From Bdellovibrionales bacterium (GTDB taxonomy: Bacteria; Bdellovibrionota; Bdellovibrionia; Bdellovibrionales; Bdellovibrionaceae), in NCBI GenBank assembly GCA_016713585.1, contig JADJOV010000006.1:62001-126000 (forward strand): 64,000 nt of DNA, read 5' to 3'. The position numbers and the translations under genes were made by a program. This document shows, piece after piece, positions 44,686-54,642 of the stretch. Below the pieces are notes generated by a model. The model was not told the origin of the DNA and ran no database searches. It was given only the letters and a program-made list of their open reading frames with translations. Positions within the stretch are counted from its first letter, which is position 1, and every line of letters starts with the position of its first letter.

Positions 44686-46145
44686 ATGAGTGTACAATTA
44701 AAAGGGATGGATAGTCATATATTTAAAAAAGCGTCACATACCGCCATCATCAGCGATCTTCATTTGTGTGAAGCTCAGCCAATCAATCCAAAGTATCCTC
44801 TCTGGAAGAAATTTAAGACAACCGAATTTTTTTTCGACGAAGACTTTAAGATCTTTTTAGCTGAAATCGTGGCCAAGGCGGGATCTGAGAAAGTTGAGTT
44901 AGTTCTGAATGGTGATATTTTCGATTTCGATAGCGTCACCAAAATTCCAACAGATCCACTATTTAGAATGGACTGGATCGAGAAAAAAAGAGGCCTCCAT
45001 CCCCGTCCTGAACGGTCAGTTTTTAAGTTTAGAACAATCCTTGAAGATCATCCTGTTTTTGTTGAGGCCCTCCGTGGGTTCTTGGTGACAGGACACAGCG
45101 TCGTTTTAATTATTGGAAATCATGATCTGGAACTGCATTTTTCGGAGGTGCAGGAGGAGCTTTTAACGCAATTGAATCTTCCACAGGCCAGTCAGTCGAG
45201 AATTCGCTTTGTTGATTGGTTTTACATCAGTAATCAAGATACTCTCATCGAACATGGGAACCAGTATGATCCCTACTGTCTCTGTGAGGATCCGATTCAT
45301 CCGTTTTCACAGGGATATAATTATATTTATCTTAGGCTTCCCTTTGGAAATTTGGCGTGTCGATACATAATGAACGGTCTGGGTTTTTTCAATCCCCATG
45401 TTGATTCGAACTACATAATGACAATGGGCGAGTATCTGCGCATTTTTTTACGCTATATGGCAAGGGCCCAGCCGCTACTTCTGGTCACCTGGTTTTGGGG
45501 GTCCGTTGTAACACTATTTGCTACAGTCAAAGATCATTTATCGAAGGTAGCTAGGAATCCTCTTAAAATTGAGGATCGTATTGCCTATATGGCAGAAAAA
45601 GCAAATGCCGAGCCTCGTATGATTCGCGAGATGCGAGAGCTTATAGCGACGTCAGCCGCAAGCAAGCCCCTATTGTTGATGAGGAGCTCTGGCTTGATCG
45701 GGCACTTATATTGTTTGTGGCATTCTTTGTCGTTTTTGAAGTATTCACGGTTTTGAAAGCGATCTTTGGTATTTCCCTATTTTGGGCATTTGCACCACTA
45801 TTTTTGTTTCTTCCGTTTTTTCTATTTTATTCGAAATCAATCAATTCTCTGGTGTCCAGCTACAAGGAACCTGATGATCGAATACTACATACCACAAGTG
45901 CGATTACAAAAGTGAAGAGGATTGTTTACGGGCACACTCACCACGCGAGGCACGAGGTTATAGGTTCTGTCGAGCATCTTAATTCTGGGTGTTGGTCCCC
46001 CGCATTTCTTGATATTGAATGTACAAAGCCTCTTGATCAGAAGAACTATGTCTGGATATCTCCTTCAGATTCCTTGGACAGAAAGGCTGAATTGATTGTT
46101 TTCAAGAAGGCTGGCACAGAGTCATCTCTGAAACGCACAGCATAA
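44686..46145 (+). CDS. Calcineurin-like metallophosphoesterase with membrane helices, frameshifted
   Basis: The five metal motifs are present: ISDLHLCE, LNGDIFDFD, IIGNHDLE, LIEHGNQYD and YGHTHHARH. This class includes LpxH/UDP-diacylglucosamine hydrolases, but the fold here has a large insert, and two or three membrane helices (FFVVFEVFTVLKAIFGISLF, LFWAFAPLFLFLPFF) lie between the EHGN and GHTH motifs. The frames join by adding one C in the C4 run at 45667-45670, giving about 486 residues. The substrate is unknown; a membrane-linked nucleotide or lipid phosphoester is plausible. It is divergent from murD. Confidence 0.72.
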
Positions 46146-46152
46146 TTCAAAC

Positions 46153-46164
46153 TGACAATTGTCA
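46153..46164. promoter_or_regulatory. 12-bp palindrome upstream of the histone gene
   Basis: TGACAATTGTCA is a perfect 12-bp palindrome followed by a further TTGTCA half-site. It lies about 65 bases before the histone ATG and just after the phosphoesterase stop, so it may be an operator for the histone promoter. No clear -10/-35 pair can be fixed by eye. Confidence 0.35.
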
Positions 46165-46229
46165 TTGTCAAGGTATGAGGCCTGTGACAACCTTTCCATA
46201 TCGATTACCTTTGAGATGGAGGCTTGGAA

Positions 46230-46424
46230 ATGGCAGAAGTTTTAGTTGTTACGAGTAAAGTTAAAAAAATTATCAAAGAACAGGGTGGTATGAACACCTC
46301 GTCAGCAACAATTGAAACTCTCAGTAAGGCCGTTGAAAGACTTTGCCTTAAGGGGATTGAAAGTGCAAAAGCAGATGGTCGAAAGACGGTTATGGACCGC
46401 GATATTATTATAGAGCATCTTTAA
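46230..46424 (+). CDS. Bacterial histone (Bd0055-like), single histone fold
   Basis: 64 residues forming one histone fold: helix 1 VVTSKVKKIIKEQG, long helix 2 SATIETLSKAVERLCLKGIE continuing into SAKADGRKTV, and helix 3 MDRDIIIEHL. The RKT followed by the DRD turn matches the L2 loop of archaeal-type histones. The closest known protein is B. bacteriovorus Bd0055, a major chromatin protein that binds DNA as a dimer without wrapping it as in nucleosomes. ATG 46230 is fixed by GGAGG 7 bases upstream; a TTG at 46224 is a false start. It is cytoplasmic and probably very abundant. Confidence 0.88.
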   Translation: MAEVLVVTSKVKKIIKEQGGMNTSSATIETLSKAVERLCLKGIESAKADGRKTVMDRDIIIEHL

Positions 46425-46459
46425 AGCCCCTCGCTGAGGGCCAGACCGGGACATGGCGT

Positions 46460-48450
46460 TTAAATTCTAATCATATTTTGAAGGTCTTCCCAAAGCAAAG
46501 TGGGAACGCCTAGGGATTCTGCTTTCTGTAGCTTTGACCCAGGCTCCTTTCCGACCACGAGGAAGTTTAGTTTTGCCGATACGGAGGAGACTATTTTACC
46601 TCCGTTTTGCTCAATGAGGTCTTTTGCCTGATCTCTTGGAACTGGAAGAGTTCCCGTAATTAAGAAACTCTTGCCAGAAAGAGTGCCAGAAAAAGATCTC
46701 GAAGGTTCAGAAAAATATATTCCAGCGGCCAGCAGCTCTCTGACTTCGGCCACATTCTTCGGGTTGGAAAACCAACTCACTATCGATTGTGCCACCTTTG
46801 GACCAATTTCTGGAATTGAAAGAAGGTCGTCGGACTTAGCATCAATCAAACGATCCACGGTGACGAAGTGATCGGCCAGAAGTTTCGCCGTTTGTTCACC
46901 AACAAACCGAATTCCAAGCGAAAAAATGAAACGCGGGAAGCTAGATTTGCGACTGGAGTTGATTGAATCAAGGATATTTCTTGTTGATTTGAGTCCTTGT
47001 CTTTCGAGGGAAAAGAGCTCCTCAGCAGTCAATTTATAAATGTCTGAGAACTTCCTGATAAGCCCTCGATCGACGAGGGTTTCAATCAAGCGATCTCCGA
47101 CTTTCTCAATATTCATAGCCCTACGGCTAACAAAATGTTTCAACGATTCTTTCAGTATTGCTTGGCAAAATGGATTCAAACACCTGGGTATAATTTCGTT
47201 TTCAGGAAGAAACACATTTTCGCCACATGAGGGGCACACTTTGGGCATCTCATAAGGAGTGGAGGTGGCTGGCCTTTGATCAAGAACAACACCGACGATC
47301 TCTGGAATAACATCTCCGGCCCGCTGGATTACAACGGTATCCCCGACTCGAATGTCCTTTCGTCTTATTTCTTCTTGGTTATGAAGAGTTGCATGGCTGA
47401 TTTGCACGCCACCAACTTTCGTGGGTCTAAGAAGAGCCACGGGAGTGAGGGCCCCAGTTCGACCAACTTGCACCTGAATTTCTTCGACCACAGATTCAGC
47501 TTGTTGAGGTTTAAATTTGGCGGCTGTTGCCCACCGAGGGCTGCGGGCGACGAAGCCCAACTCCTCTTGAAGGGGCAATGAATTGACTTTGATAACGATG
47601 CCATCAACGTCAAAATCGAGATTGGGTCTCAATTTCTCAAAATCAATATAAAAATCAATCACAGTCTGTGGGGTTGAGCAGATTCTCGTGAGCTTTTCCG
47701 CGATTGGGAATCCAAACTTACCAAACATACTTGGACTGCCTTTTGAGTTTCAAAGGAAATCCCATCAATAGCCCCTAGCCCGTAGGCAAAAAAACGAAGT
47801 GGCCTCGATGCTGTGACAGACGAATCCAACTGTCGCACAGTTCCTGCTGCGGCATTTCGGGGATTTGCGAATATATTCAGTCCCATTTCCTCGTACTCAG
47901 CATTCATTGCAAGAAAGTCTTTTTTAAAAATCAACACTTCTCCACGAACTTCAAACAACTTTGGTGGGTTATCAGTTTTCAGACGAAGTGGGATAGACTT
48001 AATCGTTTTGATATTGTGGGTGACAACTTCACCAGTCGTTCCATCTCCTCGAGTTAGGGCCGATGTCAGGAACCCATTTTCATAAATGAGCTCAATAGCA
48101 AGGCCATCAAACTTTGGTTCACAAAGATATTCAATTGGATCACTTCTTTTTAGGTAGCTTTTGATTCGCTTATCAAAATCACCAATTTCTTCTGCGGTAT
48201 AAGAATTTCCCAGTGAAATCATTGGAATTCGGTGTTTACCTTTTGAAAAGGATTCCAGCGGACTGCTTCCCACTCTTTGGCTGGGCGAGTCTTTGAGAGT
48301 CAGGGTCGGATCCGATTGTTCAAGCTCTAGAAGCTCTTTAAAAAGTCGATCATACTCAAAATCCGAGATTTCAGGACGATCTAACACATGATATAGATAA
48401 TCATGGTGGGAAATAATTTTTTTAAGTTCTTCATGTCGACGATGATTCAT
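46460..48450 (-). CDS. ligA: NAD-dependent DNA ligase, frameshifted
   Basis: Seals nicks in replication and repair. The first frame (48450 to about 47735) holds the adenylation domain with CEPKFDGLAIELIYENG (active lysine in KFDG) and FANPRNAAAGTVRQLD. The second frame (from about 47732) carries the OB fold, zinc finger (CPSCGENVF with RCLNPFCQ), helix-hairpin-helix repeats, and a BRCT domain (KSFLITGTLPVPRDQAKDLI). One A:T pair added at 47731-47732 joins them into about 663 residues, the usual size. ligA is single-copy and essential in most bacteria, so an error in this copy is more likely than real loss. Confidence 0.88.
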
Positions 48451-48658
48451 AGGAACAGAGATTGATTTGGCTTTTTCAAACAGTCAAGCCTATCAGTTAA
48501 ATATCTAAGTTGCGCATGCAGTTCCTTCTTGAATCTTAAAATCTCAATAGTTAGTCTAACTTATCCGGTTAGGCTGACAGTATCAGTAAGACTGTGGGAA
48601 CACAGGGAAAATTGCATGTCAGGAAATTGATTGCCAAAAAATGCAGGGGAAATCCAAA

Positions 48659-48959
48659 ATGAGCAAATTCGAAAATGAGATAGACAAAAGAGACTGCTGA
48701 GCAGATGGCAAAGCTGGCCCACCTCAAGCTCTCAGGAAGTCAAATTGATGAGTATACACAGCAAATGTCAGTTGTTTTGAATTATTTTGATGAAATTTCA
48801 AAGGTTGACACGACTGATGTTGAGCCAATGGTCACACCGGCCTTAGTTGAGTCATTCTGGAGAGAGGATGAAGTAAGGAGTGATTTCTCGGTGGAGGAAA
48901 TTATGGCCAATGCACCATTGCGGGTGGGCAATCTCTTTAAAGTGCCACAAGTCGTATAA
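48659..48959 (+). CDS. gatC: Asp/Glu-tRNA amidotransferase subunit C, frameshifted start
   Basis: Small partner of GatA and GatB. The large frame (48705-48959) starts at MAKLAHLKLSGSQIDEYTQQ, missing the family N-terminus. A start at 48659 with AGGGGA upstream gives MSKFENEIDK, and removing one A from 48686-48689 continues it as ETAEQMAKLAHLKL, the exact GatC pattern. The result has about 99 residues. The C-terminal ANAPLRVGNLFKVPQV is also typical. It begins the gatCAB unit, divergent from ligA. Confidence 0.85.
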
Positions 48960-48982
48960 AATTTTTCAGAGGAAAGTGTTAA

Positions 48983-50455
48983 ATGGATCTTTTGACGGCC
49001 AGTTTTTCAGAAATTTCAGCAGCAGTGAGAGAGAAAAAAGTCAGCGCAGTTGAAGTTACAAAGTTCTTTTTGAATAGGGTCAACCGTCTTGATCAACACC
49101 TCAACTCGTTTATTTCTAGGGACGAGACCGCAGTTAAACAGGCAGAAAGTATAGATCAACGAATACTTCGGGGAGACTCAGTTGGCGCTTTGGCAGGCAT
49201 TCCTTTTGGCATAAAGGATATGATTTGCACGAAGGGTCTTCGAACAACAGCTGCATCTAAAATCCTTGAGAATTTTGTTCCACCCTATGATGCCACCCTC
49301 GTTGAAAGATTGAGAGGCGCTGGTGCTATAGTCTTGGGAAAGCTCAATCAGGATGAATTTGCAATGGGGTCGAGTAATGAAACCTCAGCCTTTGGCTTGT
49401 GCAAAAATCCATGGAATGTTGAGTATGTTACGGGGGGCTCAAGTGGCGGGGCTGGGGCGGCTAAGGCGTCAAGGCTTACGGCCGGGACTATCGGCACGGA
49501 TACAGGTGGGTCCATTCGCCAGCCAGCGAGCTTTTGCGGGGTTGTTGGTGTAAAACCCACCTATGGTCGGGTGAGTCGCTATGGAATCATTGCCTATGCG
49601 TCTAGTCTTGATCAAGCGGGCCCGATGACTAGTTATGTGTCAGATGCCGCTCTCACCTTAGAGGTTATTTGTGGCCGAGACCCAATGGACTCAACCACTT
49701 CCAATCAAGCTGTTCAAGCGTATTCACAAAACCTTACGTCCAACCTGACTGGATTAAAAATCGGACTTCTTAAGGAATTTTTGACGGAAGGCCTCGATTC
49801 CGAAGTCAACAAAGCCGTGGATGATGCGGTTGCGGCGGCAAAGCGAATGGGTGCAGAGATTGTTGAAGTGAGTGTGCCACTGACTAGTTTATCAGTACCA
49901 ATTTATTACTTAATAGCGATGAGTGAAGCCTCGTCAAATTTGGCTCGATATGATGGGATTAAGTACGGATATAGGGCGCCAACTGAAGGCTCGCGTGAGC
50001 TCAGTCTCGAAGAGATGTATTCAAAGACGAGGGGAGTGGGTTTCGGCTCAGAAGTTCAGCGTCGAATAATAATCGGAACTTACTGTTTGTCGAGTGGATA
50101 TTATGATGCTTACTATAACAAAGCTTGTCAGGTTCGTCGACTTCTCAAAAACCAATCTGATGAGGCCTTCAAGAAGTGTGATGTTATTTTAGGTCCGGTA
50201 TCAACAACTCCGGCCTTTAAAATTGGAGACAGAATTTCAGATACAATGGCAATGTATTTGAACGATATTTTCACCACCTCAACAAATCTTGCTGGACTTC
50301 CTGGGATGACTGTTCCTTTTGCGATCTCTTCAAAGCGTCTACCGATTGGAATTCAGTTAACAGCTGGTCACTTTCAAGAGCAGACTATGCTCAATGTGGG
50401 TTTTGCCCTCGAACAGAATTCTTTATCGAAGGGGGAGAGACCCAATGTCTACTAG
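48983..50455 (+). CDS. gatA: Asp/Glu-tRNA amidotransferase subunit A
   Basis: Amidase that frees ammonia from glutamine for the GatB reaction. The Lys-cisSer-Ser triad is present: Lys in PFGIKDMICTKG, the signature GGSSGGAGAA, and GTDTGGSIRQPASFCG. 490 residues, intact. This gene, unlike its neighbours gatC and gatB, has no frameshift. It lies 23 bases after gatC, with AGAGGAAAG before the ATG, and overlaps gatB by 11 bases. Confidence 0.96.
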   Translation: MDLLTASFSEISAAVREKKVSAVEVTKFFLNRVNRLDQHLNSFISRDETAVKQAESIDQRILRGDSVGALAGIPFGIKDMICTKGLRTTAASKILENFVPPYDATLVERLRGAGAIVLGKLNQDEFAMGSSNETSAFGLCKNPWNVEYVTGGSSGGAGAAKASRLTAGTIGTDTGGSIRQPASFCGVVGVKPTYGRVSRYGIIAYASSLDQAGPMTSYVSDAALTLEVICGRDPMDSTTSNQAVQAYSQNLTSNLTGLKIGLLKEFLTEGLDSEVNKAVDDAVAAAKRMGAEIVEVSVPLTSLSVPIYYLIAMSEASSNLARYDGIKYGYRAPTEGSRELSLEEMYSKTRGVGFGSEVQRRIIIGTYCLSSGYYDAYYNKACQVRRLLKNQSDEAFKKCDVILGPVSTTPAFKIGDRISDTMAMYLNDIFTTSTNLAGLPGMTVPFAISSKRLPIGIQLTAGHFQEQTMLNVGFALEQNSLSKGERPNVY

Positions 50456-51885
50456 AAACTTTGAAGCTGTTATTGGATTAGAGGTTCACGTTCAGCTTAA
50501 AACAAAAAGTAAGATATTTTGTTCTGATTCAACTCAATATGATGCTGCCGACAACGAGAACACCTCGCCCGTGAGTGTTGGGATGCCCGGAACCTTGCCG
50601 GTCGTCAATAGGAAGGCAATTGAATACTCTATTAAGACCGGACTCGCGCTCAATTGTCAAATTAGGCAACGATCGGTTTTTGCTCGGAAGAATTATTTTT
50701 ATCCAGATCTGCCAAAAGGATATCAAATTTCACAATATGATAAGCCACTTTGTGAAAATGGGAGTGTCACCTTTTTGGTAGATGGTCATGAAAAAACAGT
50801 TTCAATTACCCGTGCCCATATGGAGGAAGATGCTGGTAAGTCAATTCATCAGAGCGACTGTACGCTTCTGAACTACAATCGTTCCGGGATTCCTCTTTTG
50901 GAAATTGTCTCGGGTCCAGATATGAGAAGTCCTAAGGAAGCTGCTGAGTATGCCAGAACAATTGCTCAAATTGTGCAGTATTTAGATGTTTGTGATGGGA
51001 ATCTAGAAGAGGGATCTATCTCGATGCGATTGCAATGTCAGCGTTAGAAAAGTCGGAGCGACTCAGCTTGGAGTCAAGGTTGAAATTAAGAACATAAATT
51101 CATTCCGCTTTGTAGAAAAGGCAATTGAATATGAAATCGATAGACAGAGTGATGCAGTTGAACGAGGTGTGGATATAGTTCAAGAAACTCGACTCTATGA
51201 TCCGGATAAGAATAGAACTTTTTCAATGCGTTCCAAAGAAAACGCCCAAGAGTATAGATATTTCCCGGATCCAGATTTGCTTCCAATTGTGGTGACCTCT
51301 GAATTGATTGATAAGATGAAAGCAGAAGTCCCAGAACTTCCACTTGCCAAGGCAAAGCGTTTTCAGACAGTTCACGGCTTGCCTGAATATGACTGCCAGC
51401 TTTTGACAGCTGAATCAAATATTGCAGATTTTTTCGAGAAAACAGTCCTTGTTTCAGGAAATCCAAAGGGATCGTCCAACTGGATCATGACTGAGCTTAT
51501 GCGTGAACTTAAGGAGTCCAAAAAAACTATAGTCGAGTCTCCTATTACATTTCAAAGTCTAGGTCGGTTGATTTTGCTCATAGATCAAGGGGTCATTTCA
51601 GGTAAAATCGGCAAGGGCATTTTTGCTGAAATGTGGCTATCTGGAAAAGGTCCGGATGAAATTATTAAAGAAAAAAACGTCGAGCAAATTACTGACAGCG
51701 TCGCACTAGAGGGAATGGTTGATCAAGTTCTAGCCAATAATCCAAAAGAGGTTCTTGAGTTCAAAGCGGGTAAAGTGAAGCTTATGGGATTCTTTGTGGG
51801 TGCGGTTATGAAAATATCCAAGGGCCAAGCTAGTCCCGAACAGGTGAATAAAATTCTGAATGATAGGCTAAAAAAGACAAGTTAA
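50445..51885 (+). CDS. gatB: Asp/Glu-tRNA amidotransferase subunit B, frameshifted
   Basis: Binds the misacylated tRNA and performs the kinase/transamidation step. It begins MSTRNFEAVIGLEVHVQLKT, exactly as GatB does. YFYPDLPKGYQISQYDKPLC and ITRAHMEEDAGKS are core blocks. After GNLEEGSISMR the frame changes; the other frame continues DCNVSVRKVGATQLG and EIKNINSFRFVEKAIEYEID to the Yqey tail. The break is at 51024-51032 and needs one base removed or two added; unlike the others it is not clearly in a homopolymer. About 479 residues when repaired. Confidence 0.85.
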
Positions 51886-51901
51886 AAAGAAGGAGTGTCG
51901 A

Positions 51902-52369
51902 ATGAATTGGTTTTTTAGTTTTGCGCTCCTCTCGGCATTTGGTGTCAACAGTGAGTCGATAAATGTAGCAACCTCTTCGGCTGTTCCTCACATTAAGTTT
52001 GATACCAGGAAGTTGTTTTTGGGAAAAGTTCAATTGATAGTTGAAATTGCAGACACTGAGGCCAAGCACGAAAGAGGTCTAATGTATCGAGAATTCCTTT
52101 CAGATAACCAAGGAATGCTTTTTGTTTTTCACGAGGAGCGCACATTAAGCTTTTGGATGAAAAACACCTTCATTGATCTAGACATTGGCTATTTTGATAA
52201 GAATAAGAAGCTGGTGGACATTCAGACCATGAAAGGAGTGAGGTCTGTGATGGAAACTGACCTTCCCTCTTATCCAAGTCAGAAGCCTGCTCAGTACGCC
52301 CTCGAGGTGCCAAAAGGATGGTTCGGGAAAAAAAAGATCAAACCAGGCGCGACGTTCATCTTGAAATGA
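51902..52369 (+). CDS. DUF192 exported protein
   Basis: 155 residues with a weak signal-like N-terminus (MNWFFSFALLSAFGVNSESI). The core is typical DUF192: IEIADTEAKHERGLMYREFL, GMLFVFHEERTLSFWMKNTF, IDLDIGYFDKNKKLVDI, and ALEVPKGWF. The family folds as a small beta barrel and is usually secreted; the biochemical role is unknown, though it occurs near envelope genes. AAGGAG lies before the ATG. It follows gatB by 16 bases, perhaps cotranscribed. Confidence 0.85.
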   Translation: MNWFFSFALLSAFGVNSESINVATSSAVPHIKFDTRKLFLGKVQLIVEIADTEAKHERGLMYREFLSDNQGMLFVFHEERTLSFWMKNTFIDLDIGYFDKNKKLVDIQTMKGVRSVMETDLPSYPSQKPAQYALEVPKGWFGKKKIKPGATFILK

Positions 52370-52527
52370 GAATATTTTGATCGACAATAGTCTAGAGCCT
52401 TTGCCTAGGGCGAGTCCTAGGAACAATTGATTTGCATCTTTTACATGATGTGATTAAATGAGGACTAGGACTATTTGAAACAGGATGTTTCAATAAACAT
52501 CTCAGAAAAGTTTATCAAGGATGAGTT

Positions 52528-53826
52528 ATGAAAATGAGACTGACGGCCCTTCTTGTAACACTAGGTCTTGTTGCAACTTTAGCAGGTTGCACCTCCAAAA
52601 CATCAGATGGGGAACTCGATCCAGATGGTGCTGGGGGAGATCCTTCAATTGAAGAACCTGTTGATGGGGCAGTTTTACCTGAAGATGCACCGGCCGGGAC
52701 TGACACAAGTGCAGTTGCACCAGGAGACTTACCAATTGATGGTGGAATTCCTGAGGACCCGATTGGAGCAACCCCTGGAACTGAAATTAGTTCACCAGAG
52801 CCGACTGCGGCAATTGAGCCTCCTCCAGCAGACTCACAAATTGCTTCGCCACCAGCCACTTCAATTACAGAGGCACCGCCACCCATTGATAGTGGGAGCT
52901 CTGGAACAGCAGCAACCACTACAGACTTAGATAAGAAAGAGGAGAAGCCAGCAAAAAAAATGTCGTCTCTCCAAAAGGTTGCTGCGCAGCCTTGGAAGGT
53001 TGGCAAAAAATGGATAAATGCAGTTTATTTCGCCCGTCCTGGCGATACTCTCGAGGCGATTAGCCAGGTTATCTATGGATCAGATAAAGTTTCCGATTTA
53101 AAGAAAGCAAATGTTTCTTTTAAAAATCGAGAGGTTAAACCTGGGGACAAAGTCTATTATAATTCTCCCTTGCGGGCCGATGATTCAACAAAGATGTTAA
53201 CCTACTTTGAAGACACGGGAGTTCAGCCAAAAACCTATACAACACTGGAAGGCGATAATATCAGAAAAGTTTCGAAGAAACTACTTGGGTATAGCGATGC
53301 ATGGAAGGAAATTTGGGCTTCCAATGCGGTAGAGTCAAAAGGGGCGCTTGAGCCTGGGGTTGAGCTTAGGTATTGGGATTCAAATCCTAATACTGGAAAA
53401 ATGCCTGAGCTGGCTAAGAACGATCCTGGACCACCGCCACCATCAATGGATGTACCACCGCCGGCACCCTCTGACCCGGTTCCTCCACCGCCATCAAGCG
53501 ATATACCTATGCCACCGCAGGATCAGGCAATGACCCCGCCGCCGCCTCCTCCTCAGCCGGAGCCAATGCCACCACCGCCGCCTTCACCAGAGCCTATGCC
53601 ACCTCCGCCGCCGCCCATGCCAAGCGATCCTCCTCCAAAGAAAGCTGAGCATGAGACTCCGGTTGGTGAGGAAGGTATGATTCCGGGAATGGATAGTGAT
53701 ATGACTATGGCTCTTGGAGCAGGAGCTGTGGCGCTCGTGGGACTTGCTGCGATGATGATAGTTAGGAAGCGAAGGCGCCAGCGAGAATTGGAGCAGGCAA
53801 TTAATGAAACTCAAGTTGGCACTTAA
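52528..53826 (+). CDS. LysM lipoprotein with proline-rich stalk and C-terminal membrane helix
   Basis: 432 residues in a clear series: lipoprotein signal (LVTLGLVATLAGC), a long acidic Pro/Thr/Ala-rich stretch (residues 25-135), a LysM domain (VYFARPGDTLEAISQVIYGS), a second LysM-like domain (YTTLEGDNIRKVSKKLLGYS), a proline-rich segment of about 70 residues (PPPP runs with Met/Ser/Asp), and a final membrane helix (MALGAGAVALVGLAAMMIVR) followed by RKRRRQ. LysM binds peptidoglycan. Lipid at one end and a helix with positive residues at the other suit a protein spanning from one membrane to the other through the wall. No family name recognised. Confidence 0.78.
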   Translation: MKMRLTALLVTLGLVATLAGCTSKTSDGELDPDGAGGDPSIEEPVDGAVLPEDAPAGTDTSAVAPGDLPIDGGIPEDPIGATPGTEISSPEPTAAIEPPPADSQIASPPATSITEAPPPIDSGSSGTAATTTDLDKKEEKPAKKMSSLQKVAAQPWKVGKKWINAVYFARPGDTLEAISQVIYGSDKVSDLKKANVSFKNREVKPGDKVYYNSPLRADDSTKMLTYFEDTGVQPKTYTTLEGDNIRKVSKKLLGYSDAWKEIWASNAVESKGALEPGVELRYWDSNPNTGKMPELAKNDPGPPPPSMDVPPPAPSDPVPPPPSSDIPMPPQDQAMTPPPPPPQPEPMPPPPPSPEPMPPPPPPMPSDPPPKKAEHETPVGEEGMIPGMDSDMTMALGAGAVALVGLAAMMIVRKRRRQRELEQAINETQVGT

Positions 53827-53841
53827 TTGAATACATTAGAG

Positions 53842-53864
53842 GCCCGATCTGTTGTTGGTCGGGC
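53842..53864 (+). terminator. Hairpin after the LysM lipoprotein gene
   Basis: GCCCGA (53842-53847) pairs with TCGGGC (53859-53864) across an 11-base loop, starting 15 bases after the stop. It is not followed by a long U-run, so it is a moderate terminator candidate. It also lies between converging genes. Confidence 0.5.
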
Positions 53865-53893
53865 TTGAAAGTGCGCAGGGTGAGCTTATCCCC

Positions 53894-54268
53894 CTAGGAT
53901 ACTCGTTTAAAGATATTATCAAGTACGCTTCTACGGTCGTCGCGTTGGGATTCGACAAAATAAATCAAGTCATCCACAATTTGCACATCACGATTATTCA
54001 GTGGAAGGAATTTAACACCACATCCAACGGAATTCTTCCAGATAACCATGGCCTGAACTTTTCTTAGCCGACCACTCACACTAAAATGAAGCTGAATCTT
54101 TTCCCGAGCCATAAATTCACTTCCTGGGACCTCGAGAAATGCGCCTGAAATACTAATATTCCTGAGAGTTCCGGATGACTCATCGCGCGCATAACTTCTA
54201 CGAAATGTTACTCCCAGTTGAAGAGGCGTTCGTGGCGCGGGTTGTTGAATAGCTGACTCCATCATCAA
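53894..54268 (-). CDS. PilZ-domain protein, c-di-GMP motif weak
   Basis: 124 residues. The core TLRNISISGAFLEVPG is the PilZ (D/N)-x-S-x-x-G strand. The following segments (KIQLHFSVSGRLRKVQAMVI, VGCGVKFLPLN) fit PilZ barrels. The expected RxxxR loop at the N-terminus is not clear: APRTPLQLGVTFRRSYAR has arginines but in unusual spacing. It may therefore be a non-binding PilZ adaptor. Such proteins control motility and predation steps in Bdellovibrio, but no link is shown here. It converges with the LysM lipoprotein gene. Confidence 0.75.
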   Translation of the reverse strand: MMMESAIQQPAPRTPLQLGVTFRRSYARDESSGTLRNISISGAFLEVPGSEFMAREKIQLHFSVSGRLRKVQAMVIWKNSVGCGVKFLPLNNRDVQIVDDLIYFVESQRDDRRSVLDNIFKRVS

Positions 54269-54642
54269 ACTCCTTTTGTCGGTTGAATGTGGTCCGCCAA
54301 ACTAATCGGCAGTTTTTTCGGCAAACATTAGGTCATTTTGAATAGAGAACAAATATTTCCTACGAAATCGCTTATCTATTTGATATATCAACAGGATATT
54401 TGGACAAAAATGGGAGTGGATACGTATTTTGGAAAGCTCAATATGAGATTTTCGCCATGGTTTCTTAAAATTGGTTGACAAGAAGAGCCTCAGAGATAGA
54501 TTCTAAAGCAAAGAGCACGAAGCCAAAGAGCACAAGGTTCCACTTAGCCTTGATATGTGTCCGAAATGGTATGTGTCTCAAAGACGATTTCACGCCTCAT
54601 ATATTCCAATCAAAAGAAATAAGTAAATCAAAGGAGTTTTTT

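Noticed and set aside
52515..53006. Long minus-strand frame of 163 codons in the LysM gene
   Set aside because: It mirrors the low-complexity Pro/Ala/Thr region of the real gene; such repeats open all frames.
54475..54642. Extended Rho start at TTG 54475
   Set aside because: No ribosome site, while TTG 54643 has AAAGGAG in the right place.
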